Assembly (NCBI RefSeq): GCF_003259365.1 | Contig: NZ_QLLY01000003.1 | Location: 1 to 64,000 of the forward strand | Reading direction: 5' to 3' | DNA: 64,000 nucleotides | Source: Streptomyces sp. PsTaAH-137 | Lineage (GTDB): Bacteria > Actinomycetota > Actinomycetes > Streptomycetales > Streptomycetaceae | Shown here: piece after piece, positions 54,501-62,102 of the stretch | Layout: each line of letters begins with the position of its first letter | Position numbering within the stretch: the first letter of the stretch is position 1 | The notes under the pieces: generated by a model | The model's input: the letters and a program-made list of their open reading frames with translations, nothing else | Databases searched by the model: none | What the model was told of the DNA's origin: nothing | Program-made: the position numbers and the translations under genes

Positions 54501-56094
54501 CGAGCCGGGCCTGGACGTCGCCGACCAGTTCGCTGACGCGGTGGGCGGTGGACTCCGGGTCGCTGCCGAGCGCGATGACGGCGGCCTCGGTGCGCGCGGG
54601 CCGCAGATGGGGCAGCCAGCGGACCCAGTCCCAGTCCTTCGCGTGCGCGTCGGTGGTGAGGACGACGATGCGCAGGTCGCGCGGGCTGTGCAGGGCGGCG
54701 GTCTGGGCGACGGCCCAGCGGGCGACGGTGCGCGGGGTGCCGGAGCCGCCGCTGACGCCGACCACGCCGAAGTCGGCGAGTTCGACGCCGAACGGCACGT
54801 CGGCCAGGCGCCAGTGCACCTCGCGGTGGTTGGTGTCGCGGGCCTGGTCGTGGATGCGCTTGAGGGAGGGCCGGGTGACGGTGCCGAGGCGCAGGGTCAG
54901 CCAGTCCGGGTCGCGCCGTCTGCGCTGCCACAGCCGGTGGCCGGGGCCGACGGCCGTCAGGAGGATGCCGGCGGGGTCGGGGAAGGTCTCCCCGCGCACC
55001 TCGCGCTCGTCGACGGTGGAGCGGCGCATCTCCCGTTCGAGGGCGGCGCGGCGGAAGCGGAACACCCGGAGCGCGTCGGCCTGCTGGCGGCGGCCGGTGC
55101 GGCGGCCGATGACCCAGTTGCCGACCGCCATGACGGGCGTGAAGAAGATGAAGATGACGAAGTAGAAGGACCGGAACAGGCTCATCATGACCAGGCCCAT
55201 CACCAGGGGCATCATCATCATGAGGAGCGGGAACGGCCGCGGCCCCTGCTTGCCGGGCGGGCCCGGCATCGTCAGGGACTCCTGGTCCAGGTGGGGCGCG
55301 ATGCGCGGCGGGCGGTTGTACTCGACGCCCACCCCGTCCGGCGCCGGGTTGACGGCGGCGTCCGGCTCGAACGGCGTGCCCAGGCGCAGCAGGTGGTCGC
55401 CGAGGGAGAGGTCGGCGTAGGCGGGCCACCGGGTCGAGTCGTCGCTGGGCGGCGGGAGCTGGGAGACCGGGGGGAGGTCCGGCTCCTTGGGGAGTCCGTC
55501 GGGTCCCGCGGGCTCCGGCTCGTCGGTGTGACCGCCGGGGCCGCCGTCCTGCCGCCCGGCGGGTTCCTCCGCGGTCAGCGGTGTGCCCGTCTCGGGGTCG
55601 ACGGGCGGCGGGGGCGTGAGGCTGCGCAAGCCGCAGGTGTCGGGGTCGGCGTCCTTCGGGAGCCGGAAGGTGGCGGTGCCGTCGGTGGCGACGGTGATCC
55701 ACACGCCGTTCTCCGGGGCGTCGCCGCCGAAGAGCCGCAGCGCGCAGCCGCGGTCGGTGCCGGCCTCGTGGCTGCCGGGGCCGAGCCGCCAGACCCGGCC
55801 GGCGCCGGGGCCGCCGACGTGCCGGATCTCGGCGATGACGGGTTCGGCGTCCGGCGGCTCCCAGGACCGGGTGGCGCTGGGCTCGGCCACGGGGGCGCCC
55901 GCGCCGAGGACGGAGCCGTCGCGCACGCCGCTGCCCGCGAGGGGGGCCTCGCGGGTCAGGCGCCGCTCGCCGAGGTAGAGGGTGTCGGCGCCGAGCGCCT
56001 CACCGAGGTCGCCGACGGTGGCGCCGTCGGGCACGTCGAGCATGTGGTCCGCGCGTCCGCCGCTCGGGTCGGCGGTGGTGACTATGAGTTTCAC
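51511..56094 (-). CDS. eccC: EccC/EssC-type FtsK-SpoIIIE secretion ATPase
   Basis: A 1527-residue T7SS motor. The N-terminus has a ubiquitin-like beta segment and an FHA-like domain (about 1-165; IRHVGGPGAGRVWRLGPGSH), as in EssC of Firmicutes, followed by a linker and two membrane helices (about 285-330; LLMMMMPLVMGLVMMSLF, FYFVIFIFFTPVMAV). Three FtsK-type ATPase domains follow: domain 1 with intact Walker A GGTTGSGKSELL near 715 and LLLVIDEFATL near 813; domain 2 with GSPRSGRT near 1050; domain 3 with GPPRTGRST near 1343. In domains 2 and 3 the Walker Lys is Arg, so they are probably regulatory. The protein recognises and exports Esx-type substrates. It lies 52 nt downstream of a membrane-protein gene. 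Confidence 0.93.
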   Translation of the reverse strand: MKLIVTTADPSGGRADHMLDVPDGATVGDLGEALGADTLYLGERRLTREAPLAGSGVRDGSVLGAGAPVAEPSATRSWEPPDAEPVIAEIRHVGGPGAGRVWRLGPGSHEAGTDRGCALRLFGGDAPENGVWITVATDGTATFRLPKDADPDTCGLRSLTPPPPVDPETGTPLTAEEPAGRQDGGPGGHTDEPEPAGPDGLPKEPDLPPVSQLPPPSDDSTRWPAYADLSLGDHLLRLGTPFEPDAAVNPAPDGVGVEYNRPPRIAPHLDQESLTMPGPPGKQGPRPFPLLMMMMPLVMGLVMMSLFRSFYFVIFIFFTPVMAVGNWVIGRRTGRRQQADALRVFRFRRAALEREMRRSTVDEREVRGETFPDPAGILLTAVGPGHRLWQRRRRDPDWLTLRLGTVTRPSLKRIHDQARDTNHREVHWRLADVPFGVELADFGVVGVSGGSGTPRTVARWAVAQTAALHSPRDLRIVVLTTDAHAKDWDWVRWLPHLRPARTEAAVIALGSDPESTAHRVSELVGDVQARLAAAASPLGDALAREPDVLVVMDGARRLRDVPGVVQVLTQGPQVRIFSLCLDERERLLPEECDVVVTTSGSRLSVRASGVPSVTDVRADLVDTAWCEEVARALSPMRDVTLDSDSGLPDGVRLLPLLDLEPPEATRLLRAWARHPASTTFTLGSGYEGALRVDLVRDGPHVLIGGTTGSGKSELLQTMIGSLAAANRPDELAFVLVDYKGGSAFRECAELPHALGMITDLDGHLVRRALSSLDAELKRRERLLAQVGAKDHPEYRAKRARDPELAPLPRLLLVIDEFATLVRELPDFIPGLVSLAQRGRSLGIHLVLATQRPSGSVSNEIRANTNLRIALRVTDRSESQDIINAPDAAGISAHTPGRALLRRGAGAPTPFQTAWVGAERPGAEDGDADAEHTRTVRGTELSWGRLGRPPRDGEESEGEELFVAEERPTDLRALVDAAIEATGRLKDFEQQPSPWLPSLEDHLSLGELPPADEPSGDLPLVPYGLLDLPSSQERRLGTIDFATFGHLYVIGSPRSGRTQLLRTVAGSAANVLSSADLHLYGIDAAGGGLSALETLPHCGAVVSRHDAERLERLIGRLGAQLTARQRLIAQEGCANITEVRQRVPADRRPAHLLLMIDGWDALSGMLDDYDGGRLHDEVVRLLREGAAAGMHVIATSERLLLGGRLAAHNDRRLLLRQADPSDYNLAGMPRNQAPTHVPPGRGWHAPSGVETQVALLGAPGEGESAADVDQASALRAIGKAATERDRAVPTARRPFRVAALPGGVTFQSAMGGVPEARRKPLRALLGVGGDEAEPLLVDFAEGGGSFVVAGPPRTGRSTTLLAMSVSLLLSGTALIILTPRSSPLRGLAGHDLVNLLPDPDPSADAVTAALKEVRDRPAVVVVDDADLMLNCAADKVLREVASSGRDRGLGLLLSGLPESMSTLGWVGVARRARQGVLLGPKSIGEGDLIGVRLSAEQVRMALPVGRGWTAGDAGGAVAVQVPLTTLGD

Positions 56095-56146
56095 ATCGGT
56101 CCAACGGGGTCGCGGTTCGGGTGGGGAGGGAGCTGGGAGACAGGCC

Positions 56147-57349
56147 CTAGCGGCCCGGGCTGTGCCGCGGCGGCGGAGGGGCCGATCTCACCGGGGCGGA
56201 GGCCGGGAGCGGGGCGTGCTGTGCGGCGCCCGCCTCCTGGGGTGCGGGGACGCCGGCGGACACCTCCCACGGCGCGGGCGCGGACGTGCCGGGCTCCGCC
56301 GTCCAGGCCGCCGCCGGCTCCTCCTCGAACAGGTCGGTGCTCTGCCGCTCGGGCGAGCGCGAGCCCATCGGTGCGGGGGGAAGGACCGCGGGCAGCCGCC
56401 ACAGCACCTTCGGCAGCGCCCGGCCCAGTGCCTTGGCCCGCACCAGCAGCGGGGTGCCGGTCAGCAGGACCTGGCCGTGGCGGTCGGTCAGCAGGGTGCG
56501 GGTGTGGCCGCGGCCGGCGCCCAGCAGGACGACGCGGCAGGGCGGGCGGGGTGAGGCGAGGCCGGCGGGCAGCGGGTCGGGCAGTTCGGTGGCGACGAGG
56601 AACGGCGGGATGTTGAGCCGCGGCAGCGCCTCCTCCGCCGTGCGGTAGGCCTCGCGCACCGGTGGGCCGTCGAAGTCGCGGTGGACGCCCTCGGCGACGA
56701 CGACGAGCGAGGCGGGCAGCCGTGCGTCGAGCTGCGCCGCAATGGCCTGCAACAGCGGCGGCGCGGCCTGCGGATGGCCCTCGACGCAGAGCGAGGCCGG
56801 GCCGGTCGCCGCGTCCAGGAACGCCGCGTGCGTGTCGGTGGCGCCCAGCGCGATCAGCAGCGGGGGTACGGCGTCGGCCTCCGGTGTCACCAGGGGAAGT
56901 TCGTCGCGGCGCGCCCGCCATTCGCCGGTCGTGTCCGCGGCCTCCTGCCAGCAGCCCGTGGGCTCCGGCATCTCCCGTCCGGCGAGCAGCACCCTGACCG
57001 TTTCGGTGCCGACCAGGACGGCGTAGGGCCGAGCGGGCGCGGCGGCGAGGCGGGCCGCGGTCAGGGCGCGTTCGGCGTCCCGCCACGTCACCGGGTCGCC
57101 CAGCAGGCGGCGCAGCAGCTTGCGGTCCCGTTGATGGACGAGCCAGATCCGCACCGGCGCCACGAACGCGTAGGCGGTCACGGCGACCTCGCGCCGGGCT
57201 CGGTGCCACGCGCGTCGCCAGCCGCCCAGGCGCCTGGCGACGATCCGCAGCACCAGGAAGATCAGCAGCAGCACCCCGGCCACGCCGAGCCAGCGGTAGA
57301 TCGTGTCCTGGTGCGCACGGAAGAACGCGAAGGGGTCGACGTTCCTCAC
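56147..57349 (-). CDS. T7SS-locus membrane protein with one N-terminal helix
   Basis: The GTG at 57349 overlaps the stop of the sigma-factor gene (GTGA), showing translational coupling. The 400-residue protein has one membrane helix (WLGVAGVLLLIFLVLRIVAR, about 20-40), an Arg-rich juxtamembrane stretch, an alpha/beta domain (about 85-310; PYAVLVGTETVRVLLAGREM, DTHAAFLDAATGPASLCVEG, PASLVVVAEGVHRDF) and a Pro/Ala/Ser-rich C-terminal tail. The family is not recognised. Its place between a sigma factor and EccC means it could be a structural component of the secretion machine or a membrane-bound anti-sigma factor, but no zinc-anti-sigma motif (HxxxCxxC) is present. Confidence 0.8.
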   Translation of the reverse strand: MRNVDPFAFFRAHQDTIYRWLGVAGVLLLIFLVLRIVARRLGGWRRAWHRARREVAVTAYAFVAPVRIWLVHQRDRKLLRRLLGDPVTWRDAERALTAARLAAAPARPYAVLVGTETVRVLLAGREMPEPTGCWQEAADTTGEWRARRDELPLVTPEADAVPPLLIALGATDTHAAFLDAATGPASLCVEGHPQAAPPLLQAIAAQLDARLPASLVVVAEGVHRDFDGPPVREAYRTAEEALPRLNIPPFLVATELPDPLPAGLASPRPPCRVVLLGAGRGHTRTLLTDRHGQVLLTGTPLLVRAKALGRALPKVLWRLPAVLPPAPMGSRSPERQSTDLFEEEPAAAWTAEPGTSAPAPWEVSAGVPAPQEAGAAQHAPLPASAPVRSAPPPPRHSPGR

Positions 57350-57927
57350 GCGGCCATGACCTCCCGCCGCAGGGCCCGCAGCGCGTAGTGGGTACGGGAC
57401 TTGACGGTGCCCTTCGGCACGCCGAGCGCCCGCGCGGTGTCCTCGCCGGACTCGTCGACCAGGTGCACCCGGGCCAGCACCTCGCGGTGTTCGAGCGAGA
57501 GCCGTGCCATGGCCTGCGCGATGACTTGGCGGTTGACTACGTTGTCAGCGATGTCCGTGCCGGCCGGGCGGGTCAGCAGCGGTTCGGGCACGGCGCCCAC
57601 CGGTATGCAGCGCTCGCGGCGGTGGGCGTCGACGGCGAGGTTGCGCGCGACGGTGAACAGCCAGGCCTGGCGGTGCTCGTCGTCCTGCTGGGCGCAGCGG
57701 TCCCAGGACAGCCAGGCCCGCAGCATGGTCTCCTGCACGATGTCCTCGGCCCGGTGGGCGTCGCCCGAGGTGAGGCGCAGGACGTATCGCAGCAGCCGGG
57801 CGCGGTGCGGCTCGGCGGGCGGTACGCCGTCGGCGGACGGGGCGGTCCCGGTGGGACGCAGTGCCGTAGTTCTTCGCGGCGCGACGGCGCCCTGGCGCAG
57901 AGGTGAGGAGGTCCGAGCGGTGCGCAT
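57346..57927 (-). CDS. ECF (sigma-70 family) RNA polymerase sigma factor
   Basis: I chose the ATG at 57927 (MRTARTSSPL) because AGGAG lies 7 nt upstream; an upstream ATG at 57948 is weaker. The 193-residue protein has sigma region 2 (RLTSGDAHRAEDIVQETMLR then AWLSWDRC) and region 4 (LARVHLVDESGEDTARALGV then PKGTVKSRTHYALRALR) and no region 3, so it is an ECF or SigL-like factor. It is the first gene of the operon with a membrane protein and EccC. The divergent promoter of the other two operons carries symmetric ECF-type sites, so it may autoregulate the whole cluster. Confidence 0.92.
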   Translation of the reverse strand: MRTARTSSPLRQGAVAPRRTTALRPTGTAPSADGVPPAEPHRARLLRYVLRLTSGDAHRAEDIVQETMLRAWLSWDRCAQQDDEHRQAWLFTVARNLAVDAHRRERCIPVGAVPEPLLTRPAGTDIADNVVNRQVIAQAMARLSLEHREVLARVHLVDESGEDTARALGVPKGTVKSRTHYALRALRREVMAA

Positions 57928-58244
57928 GCTTGCTCCTGAACGGCTCATGGGTGGGGGATTCGCGTTTCACGCAGACCTGGCCCTACGAGAAGAGGGTCTG
58001 TCGTGAGCACCTGGCCATACTAGGAATAGCTCACCGTGGAAAACCTCAGATGATGCGCAGATTTTACAAGTCGGCCTCGCGAAGGCCCCTTTCAAGCCTG
58101 CGATCAGGCTTCCTGCGAGGTCGGAGCGGTCCGGGAAAGCCCGGAATTCATCAGCAGTTCGCTTTGGAGGGCCCCGGCGGACGGGCTCGGAATTCCGGTC
58201 GCCAAGGCGGGCGGCAATGCGCGGCGCCATGCCCGATATCGCGA
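57928..58244. other. Intergenic region upstream of the sigma gene
   Basis: About 317 bp that must contain the promoter of the sigma operon. A stretch CTATTCCTAGTATGG (read leftwards, near 58005-58025) could hold a TAGTAT -10 box. No gene was seen. The motif GAAC-N17-CGT of the giant-gene promoter was not found here. Confidence 0.35.
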
Positions 58245-58284
58245 TTCGGCGCCGTGCCAATGCCCGTTCGGGCACGGCGCCGAA
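58245..58284 (-). terminator. Terminator of the sulfatase/MFS operon
   Basis: TTCGGCGCCGTGCC (58245-58258) and GGCACGGCGCCGAA (58271-58284) are a perfect 14-bp stem with a 12-nt loop, a few bases after the MFS stop codon in the transcription direction. Confidence 0.75.
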
Positions 58285-58291
58285 CGCGTGC

Positions 58292-59632
58292 TCACTGCCG
58301 CTCGTCGATGTGCGCGCGCCGGGCGCGCAGTTCGTTCTGGACGCGGGCCACGTCGTCGGCGTAGGGGCGGTAGAGGAGCGTCAGGAACGCGCCGTTGACC
58401 AGCATGAGGATCACGAGGGTCCACAGGAAGACCGTGCGCAGGCCGATGGCGTCGCCGAGGAATCCGGCGCCGAGGCTGTAGGCGGCCCAGGCCAGCGCCT
58501 CGAAGACGGAGACGTAGAGCGCGAAGGCGGCGCCCCGCAGCTCGGGCGGGGTGATGGCCATGACCATCGGGCGGTTGATGCTCGGGTTGACTCCCTGGGT
58601 GGCGCCCATGAGGGCGAAGAAGACGCTGAACACGGCGATGCTGCCGTAGTCGAACTGCGTGCCGAAGAAGGCGACGAGGGCGAAGACGAACTGGGCCGCC
58701 TGGAGGACCGCGACCGGTCCGTGGCGCGGGCTGCGCCGCGTCGCCCGGTCGGCCGCGACGCCGCCCAGCAGCGTGCCGAGGAAGTAGCCGATGCCGAACG
58801 GCAGCAGCACGAACGACGCCCTCTGGGTGCTGAAGCCGTACTCGTCGACCAGGAACACCACTCCGAACGTACCGACCAGAAGGTGGCCGGAGAGGAGTCG
58901 TGAGACCAGGAGGATGACCAGGCTGCGGATCCTGAGCAGCGACAGCGCCTTGGTCCGGGTGAGCTTCGCGTGCGCGTCCCGCGTGGCCCGGTCGAGGTCG
59001 GCGAGCTGCTCCTCGGCCGCGCCCCGCCCCGGGTCGCGGAACCAGATCCAGAGCGCGGCGCCCAGCAGGATGTTGAAGGTGCCGATGCCCCACAGGCCCC
59101 AGCGCCAGCCGTCGTCGACGCCCGCCAGTTGGCCCTTGAGCGGGCCGATTCCCGCGCTGACCAGCGAGACCGCACCGTAGACGACACCGACCGCGCGGCC
59201 GCGGGACGAGCCGCCGAAGAGGTCGCCGATCAGTTCGCTGATGATGGGGTGCGCGGCGGCGTAGCCCGCCGCCAGGACGGTGTAGAGGACGAGGAGTTGG
59301 GCGAAGTTCTGCGAGAAGCCCGCGGCCACGCCCCAGACTCCCCACAGTCCGGTGGCCACGACGAGGACGCTCTTGCGCGACCAGCGCTGGGCGGCCCACA
59401 CCCAGAACGGGCCGGTGAAGGCACCCACGACCTTGCTCGCGGCGGTCAGTACGCCCAGTGCGCCGAGCGAGACCCCGAGGGACTGCCGGATGAGCGGGAA
59501 CAGGCTGCTGACCAGGCTCGCCTCGGTGCTGTCGACGAGCATCGTGCCGCCGAGCAGGGACAGTTGCCGCCAGCGGCCCGTGACCTGGACCTCGGCGGTG
59601 GGTACGACGGCGCTCCGGCCGAGCTGGGTCAT
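58292..59632 (-). CDS. MFS transporter
   Basis: The ATG at 59632 overlaps the stop of the sulfatase gene (ATGA). A longer frame upstream is out of register with the sulfatase and is rejected. The 446-residue protein has about 12 hydrophobic segments with typical MFS loops (WAAQRWSRKSVLVVATGLWG between helices 2 and 3, and AADRATRRSPRHGPV in the second half). A charged loop (GRGAAEEQLADLDRATRDAH) lies between the two halves. The substrate is unknown. By context it may export or import a compound related to the sulfatase reaction, such as a sulfated metabolite. Confidence 0.88.
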   Translation of the reverse strand: MTQLGRSAVVPTAEVQVTGRWRQLSLLGGTMLVDSTEASLVSSLFPLIRQSLGVSLGALGVLTAASKVVGAFTGPFWVWAAQRWSRKSVLVVATGLWGVWGVAAGFSQNFAQLLVLYTVLAAGYAAAHPIISELIGDLFGGSSRGRAVGVVYGAVSLVSAGIGPLKGQLAGVDDGWRWGLWGIGTFNILLGAALWIWFRDPGRGAAEEQLADLDRATRDAHAKLTRTKALSLLRIRSLVILLVSRLLSGHLLVGTFGVVFLVDEYGFSTQRASFVLLPFGIGYFLGTLLGGVAADRATRRSPRHGPVAVLQAAQFVFALVAFFGTQFDYGSIAVFSVFFALMGATQGVNPSINRPMVMAITPPELRGAAFALYVSVFEALAWAAYSLGAGFLGDAIGLRTVFLWTLVILMLVNGAFLTLLYRPYADDVARVQNELRARRAHIDERQ

Positions 59633-61407
59633 CGCGCGCTCTCGTTTCTCCGGGCGAGTTCCTCGGCGACGTGGCGCAGGCCCTGCGCGGGGAACATCGC
59701 CCCCGCCATCGCGGCGACATCGATGAGCGGTGTGGCGCCGAGCATCTGGAGCAGCTCGGAGTCGGCGACCCCGGGCAGGTGCCGGCGCAGCACCTCGACG
59801 GCCACCGGGTCGGAGAGCAGCGCGTTGAGGGGCGTACGGAGCGAGAGGCGTCCGGCCGGGTAGTCCTCGGCGCGGGGCAGCGGCAGGGCGGACCGCTGGG
59901 CCCGGTCGCGCTGGGCGCGGACCAGCAGGTGCTCGTGTGTCACCGGCCCCTCGGCGGGCAGCCCCAGGCGTTCGTACTGGCTGGGCGGCGCGTCCTCGGC
60001 CCGCATCAGCTCCACCATCAGGCCGGCCATGCGCAGTTCGGCGGCGTCGTCGACCAGCGGCTCGCGCTGCTCGGGGTCGGTCTCCAGGTCGAAGAGGAGC
60101 GTGCCGTGGTGGTACGGGTTGACCAGGGTGCGGCCGGGCACGCGCACGGTGCGGACGTTCTTGGTGAAGTCGAACGGCTCGGCCAGTTCCATGTCGACGA
60201 GTTCGGCGGGTGAGAAGCGGCCCCGCATGTGCGTCGGCATCAGGGTGTGCTCGAACAGGGGCGCGTTGCCGGGCGAGGCGGGTGCCCGCATGTAGACGTA
60301 CCGGCCGTCGGTGACGTTGACGTGCCCGCCGTGCATGCCGAAGAGGCCGGCTTCCCGTACGGGGACGTCCTCGGCGATCGGCAGCGGCTCGCCCCGCATG
60401 TCGCGCGGGCGGTCGACGCCGAAGAACTCCAGGAACGTCGGGGCGAGGTCGACGGTCTGCACGAGCGACGCGCGCCGGGCTCCCGCGGTGGCCGCGCGCG
60501 GGTCCCAGGCGAAGAGCGGCAGATGGACGAGTTCGTTGAACCAGGGCTGGACGCTCTTGCCCCACCAGCCCTTCTCGCCGAGCAGCAGGCCGTGGTCGGT
60601 GCAGACGATCAGCAACGTGTCGTCCCACAGCGCGAGTTCGTCCATGGTGTCGAGGACGCGGCCCAGCGAGTGGTCGCACATCGACAGCAGAGCCGCGTAC
60701 TCGAACCGGCCGTGCTCGACCTGCTCGGGGGTCTCCACGACCCGCTTGTAGTCGGGCCAGTCGAAGTGCGGGCCGTCGTAGTCGTGCGGGTAGAGGTCCT
60801 TGTACGGCTGGTGGCTGAAGAACGGTTCGTGCGGGTCGAAGGTCTCGATCTGGACGAACCAGCGGTCGGCGGCCGCGTTCGTGCGGACGAACTCCAGGCC
60901 GGCGTCGAAGGTGAGGGTCTGCGGGTGCGTCTCCTCCGTCGCCATGTGGGGGCGGTTCACCCAGTCCTGGCGGTAGGCGCCGAAGCGGACCTTCTTCAGG
61001 TCCTCGGGTATGACGGGGTCGGCGACCTGCCCCTTCCACGGGTCGCCCTCCTGGCCGCGGAAGAACTCCCAGGTGTGGTACCGGCCGTGGTAGGTGGCGC
61101 CGCCGTCCTCCCAGTAGTGCGGGTGGTCGCTGACGAGGTGGGTGTAGACACCGTTCTGCTTGAGCAGTTCCGGCATGGAGTCGTCGAACGGTTCCAGCGG
61201 GCCCCAGCTGCGGTGCAGGAAGTTGTGGCGCCCGGTGTGGATCTCGCGGCGGGCCGGCATGCACGGCATCGAGCCCGCGTACGCGTTGTCGAAGGTGACG
61301 GCGCGCTCCGCGAGGCGGGCGAAGTTCGGCGCGTGCGTCCAGTCGGCCCCGTACGGCGGCAGCATGTGCCGGTTGAGGCTGTCGAACATCACCATGATGG
61401 CTCTCAT
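59629..61407 (-). CDS. Type I sulfatase
   Basis: The ATG at 61407 overlaps the PadR stop by 4 nt. The 592-residue protein is a type I sulfatase: the formylglycine Cys is C49 in the motif SMPCMPARREIHTGR (C-x-P-x-R), the metal ligands are around FDSLNRHM at the N-terminus, and the second conserved region is CTDHGLLLGEKGWWGK. The central region (DRWFVQIETFDPHEPFFSHQ) is typical of arylsulfatase/choline-sulfatase-like enzymes. No signal peptide is seen, so it acts in the cytoplasm. Substrate is unknown. No formylglycine-generating enzyme gene is in the window. It is co-transcribed with PadR and MFS genes. Confidence 0.92.
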   Translation of the reverse strand: MRAIMVMFDSLNRHMLPPYGADWTHAPNFARLAERAVTFDNAYAGSMPCMPARREIHTGRHNFLHRSWGPLEPFDDSMPELLKQNGVYTHLVSDHPHYWEDGGATYHGRYHTWEFFRGQEGDPWKGQVADPVIPEDLKKVRFGAYRQDWVNRPHMATEETHPQTLTFDAGLEFVRTNAAADRWFVQIETFDPHEPFFSHQPYKDLYPHDYDGPHFDWPDYKRVVETPEQVEHGRFEYAALLSMCDHSLGRVLDTMDELALWDDTLLIVCTDHGLLLGEKGWWGKSVQPWFNELVHLPLFAWDPRAATAGARRASLVQTVDLAPTFLEFFGVDRPRDMRGEPLPIAEDVPVREAGLFGMHGGHVNVTDGRYVYMRAPASPGNAPLFEHTLMPTHMRGRFSPAELVDMELAEPFDFTKNVRTVRVPGRTLVNPYHHGTLLFDLETDPEQREPLVDDAAELRMAGLMVELMRAEDAPPSQYERLGLPAEGPVTHEHLLVRAQRDRAQRSALPLPRAEDYPAGRLSLRTPLNALLSDPVAVEVLRRHLPGVADSELLQMLGATPLIDVAAMAGAMFPAQGLRHVAEELARRNESAR

Positions 61408-61973
61408 CGCAGGGGCTTCCCTTCGGTCAGGCCGCTCCGGGTCCGCTCCAGCCAGGCGACCCAGCGGTCCACGGCGTCCGCGCCGAGCCGGTGCAGCGCG
61501 TTGTGGATCTCCAGGTCGAGCTCCTGGTCGAGTCCGGGGACCGGGTCCTCGTAGTGCAGGGTCCGGTCGCGACCGCGGTTCGCGGCGATCTGCTGGCGGC
61601 GGTGGGCGAGTTCGGTGTCGACGAGCCGGATCGCCGCCTGCCTGTCGAGCGGCCCCGTGACGCTGAGCCGGGCGATGAAGTCGATCTCCTGGAAGCGGCT
61701 CGGCGGCTCGTAGGGCGAGCGCACCCAGTCCAGGAGGACGTCGTGGCCGAGCGGTGTGAGCCGGTAGACCTTGGCGTCGGGGCGCCCCTCCCGCAGGTCG
61801 ACCTCGTGCCGCACCCAGCCGTCGGCCTCCATCTGCCCGAGCTTGCGGTAGATCTGGCTGTGGTGGGCCCGCGCCCACAGGAACTGTCCCTCGGTCTCCA
61901 GCCACTTGCGCAGGTCGTAGCCGCTGTAGGGGCGACGGGTCAGCAGACCCAGCAGGACGTACTCGAACTTCAC
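61404..61973 (-). CDS. PadR-family transcriptional regulator
   Basis: The GTG at 61973 gives 189 residues starting VKFEYVLLGLLTRRPYSGYD, the classic start of PadR winged-helix proteins. The DNA-binding part includes SQIYRKLGQMEADGWVRHEV and PDAKVYRLTPLGHDVLLDWV, and a C-terminal helical dimerisation domain follows (DRQAAIRLVDTELAHRRQQI). PadR proteins are usually repressors released by phenolic or drug-like ligands. It precedes and overlaps the sulfatase gene. Repeated sequences at 62031-62070 upstream are likely its own operator. Confidence 0.92.
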   Translation of the reverse strand: MKFEYVLLGLLTRRPYSGYDLRKWLETEGQFLWARAHHSQIYRKLGQMEADGWVRHEVDLREGRPDAKVYRLTPLGHDVLLDWVRSPYEPPSRFQEIDFIARLSVTGPLDRQAAIRLVDTELAHRRQQIAANRGRDRTLHYEDPVPGLDQELDLEIHNALHRLGADAVDRWVAWLERTRSGLTEGKPLR

Positions 61974-62030
61974 GCGCGCACTCCAGAGCGTCGGGCGGTG
62001 GAAGGAAGGTGCGGCGCGAAGGTCACCCGG

Positions 62031-62070
62031 ACCTATGTGCGACTTCACCTATGTGCGAATTCATATATGC
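62031..62070. promoter_or_regulatory. Direct-repeat operator-like region upstream of padR
   Basis: ACCTATGTGCGA occurs at 62031-62042 and again at 62047-62058, followed by a related ATATATGCGC at 62063. The 16-bp spacing places the copies about one and a half helical turns apart. It lies 58-97 bp upstream of the PadR start in an AT-richer stretch, so it is a good candidate for autoregulation. Confidence 0.55.
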
Positions 62071-62102
62071 GCGCCTGGAGTACGTCAATGGCCCGACGGC
62101 CG

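Noticed and set aside
58292..61264. Continuous 990-codon frame on the minus strand through the MFS and sulfatase genes
   Set aside because: Only the part from 59632 downwards is MFS; the rest is an off-frame reading of the sulfatase. The ATGA overlap fixes the true start.
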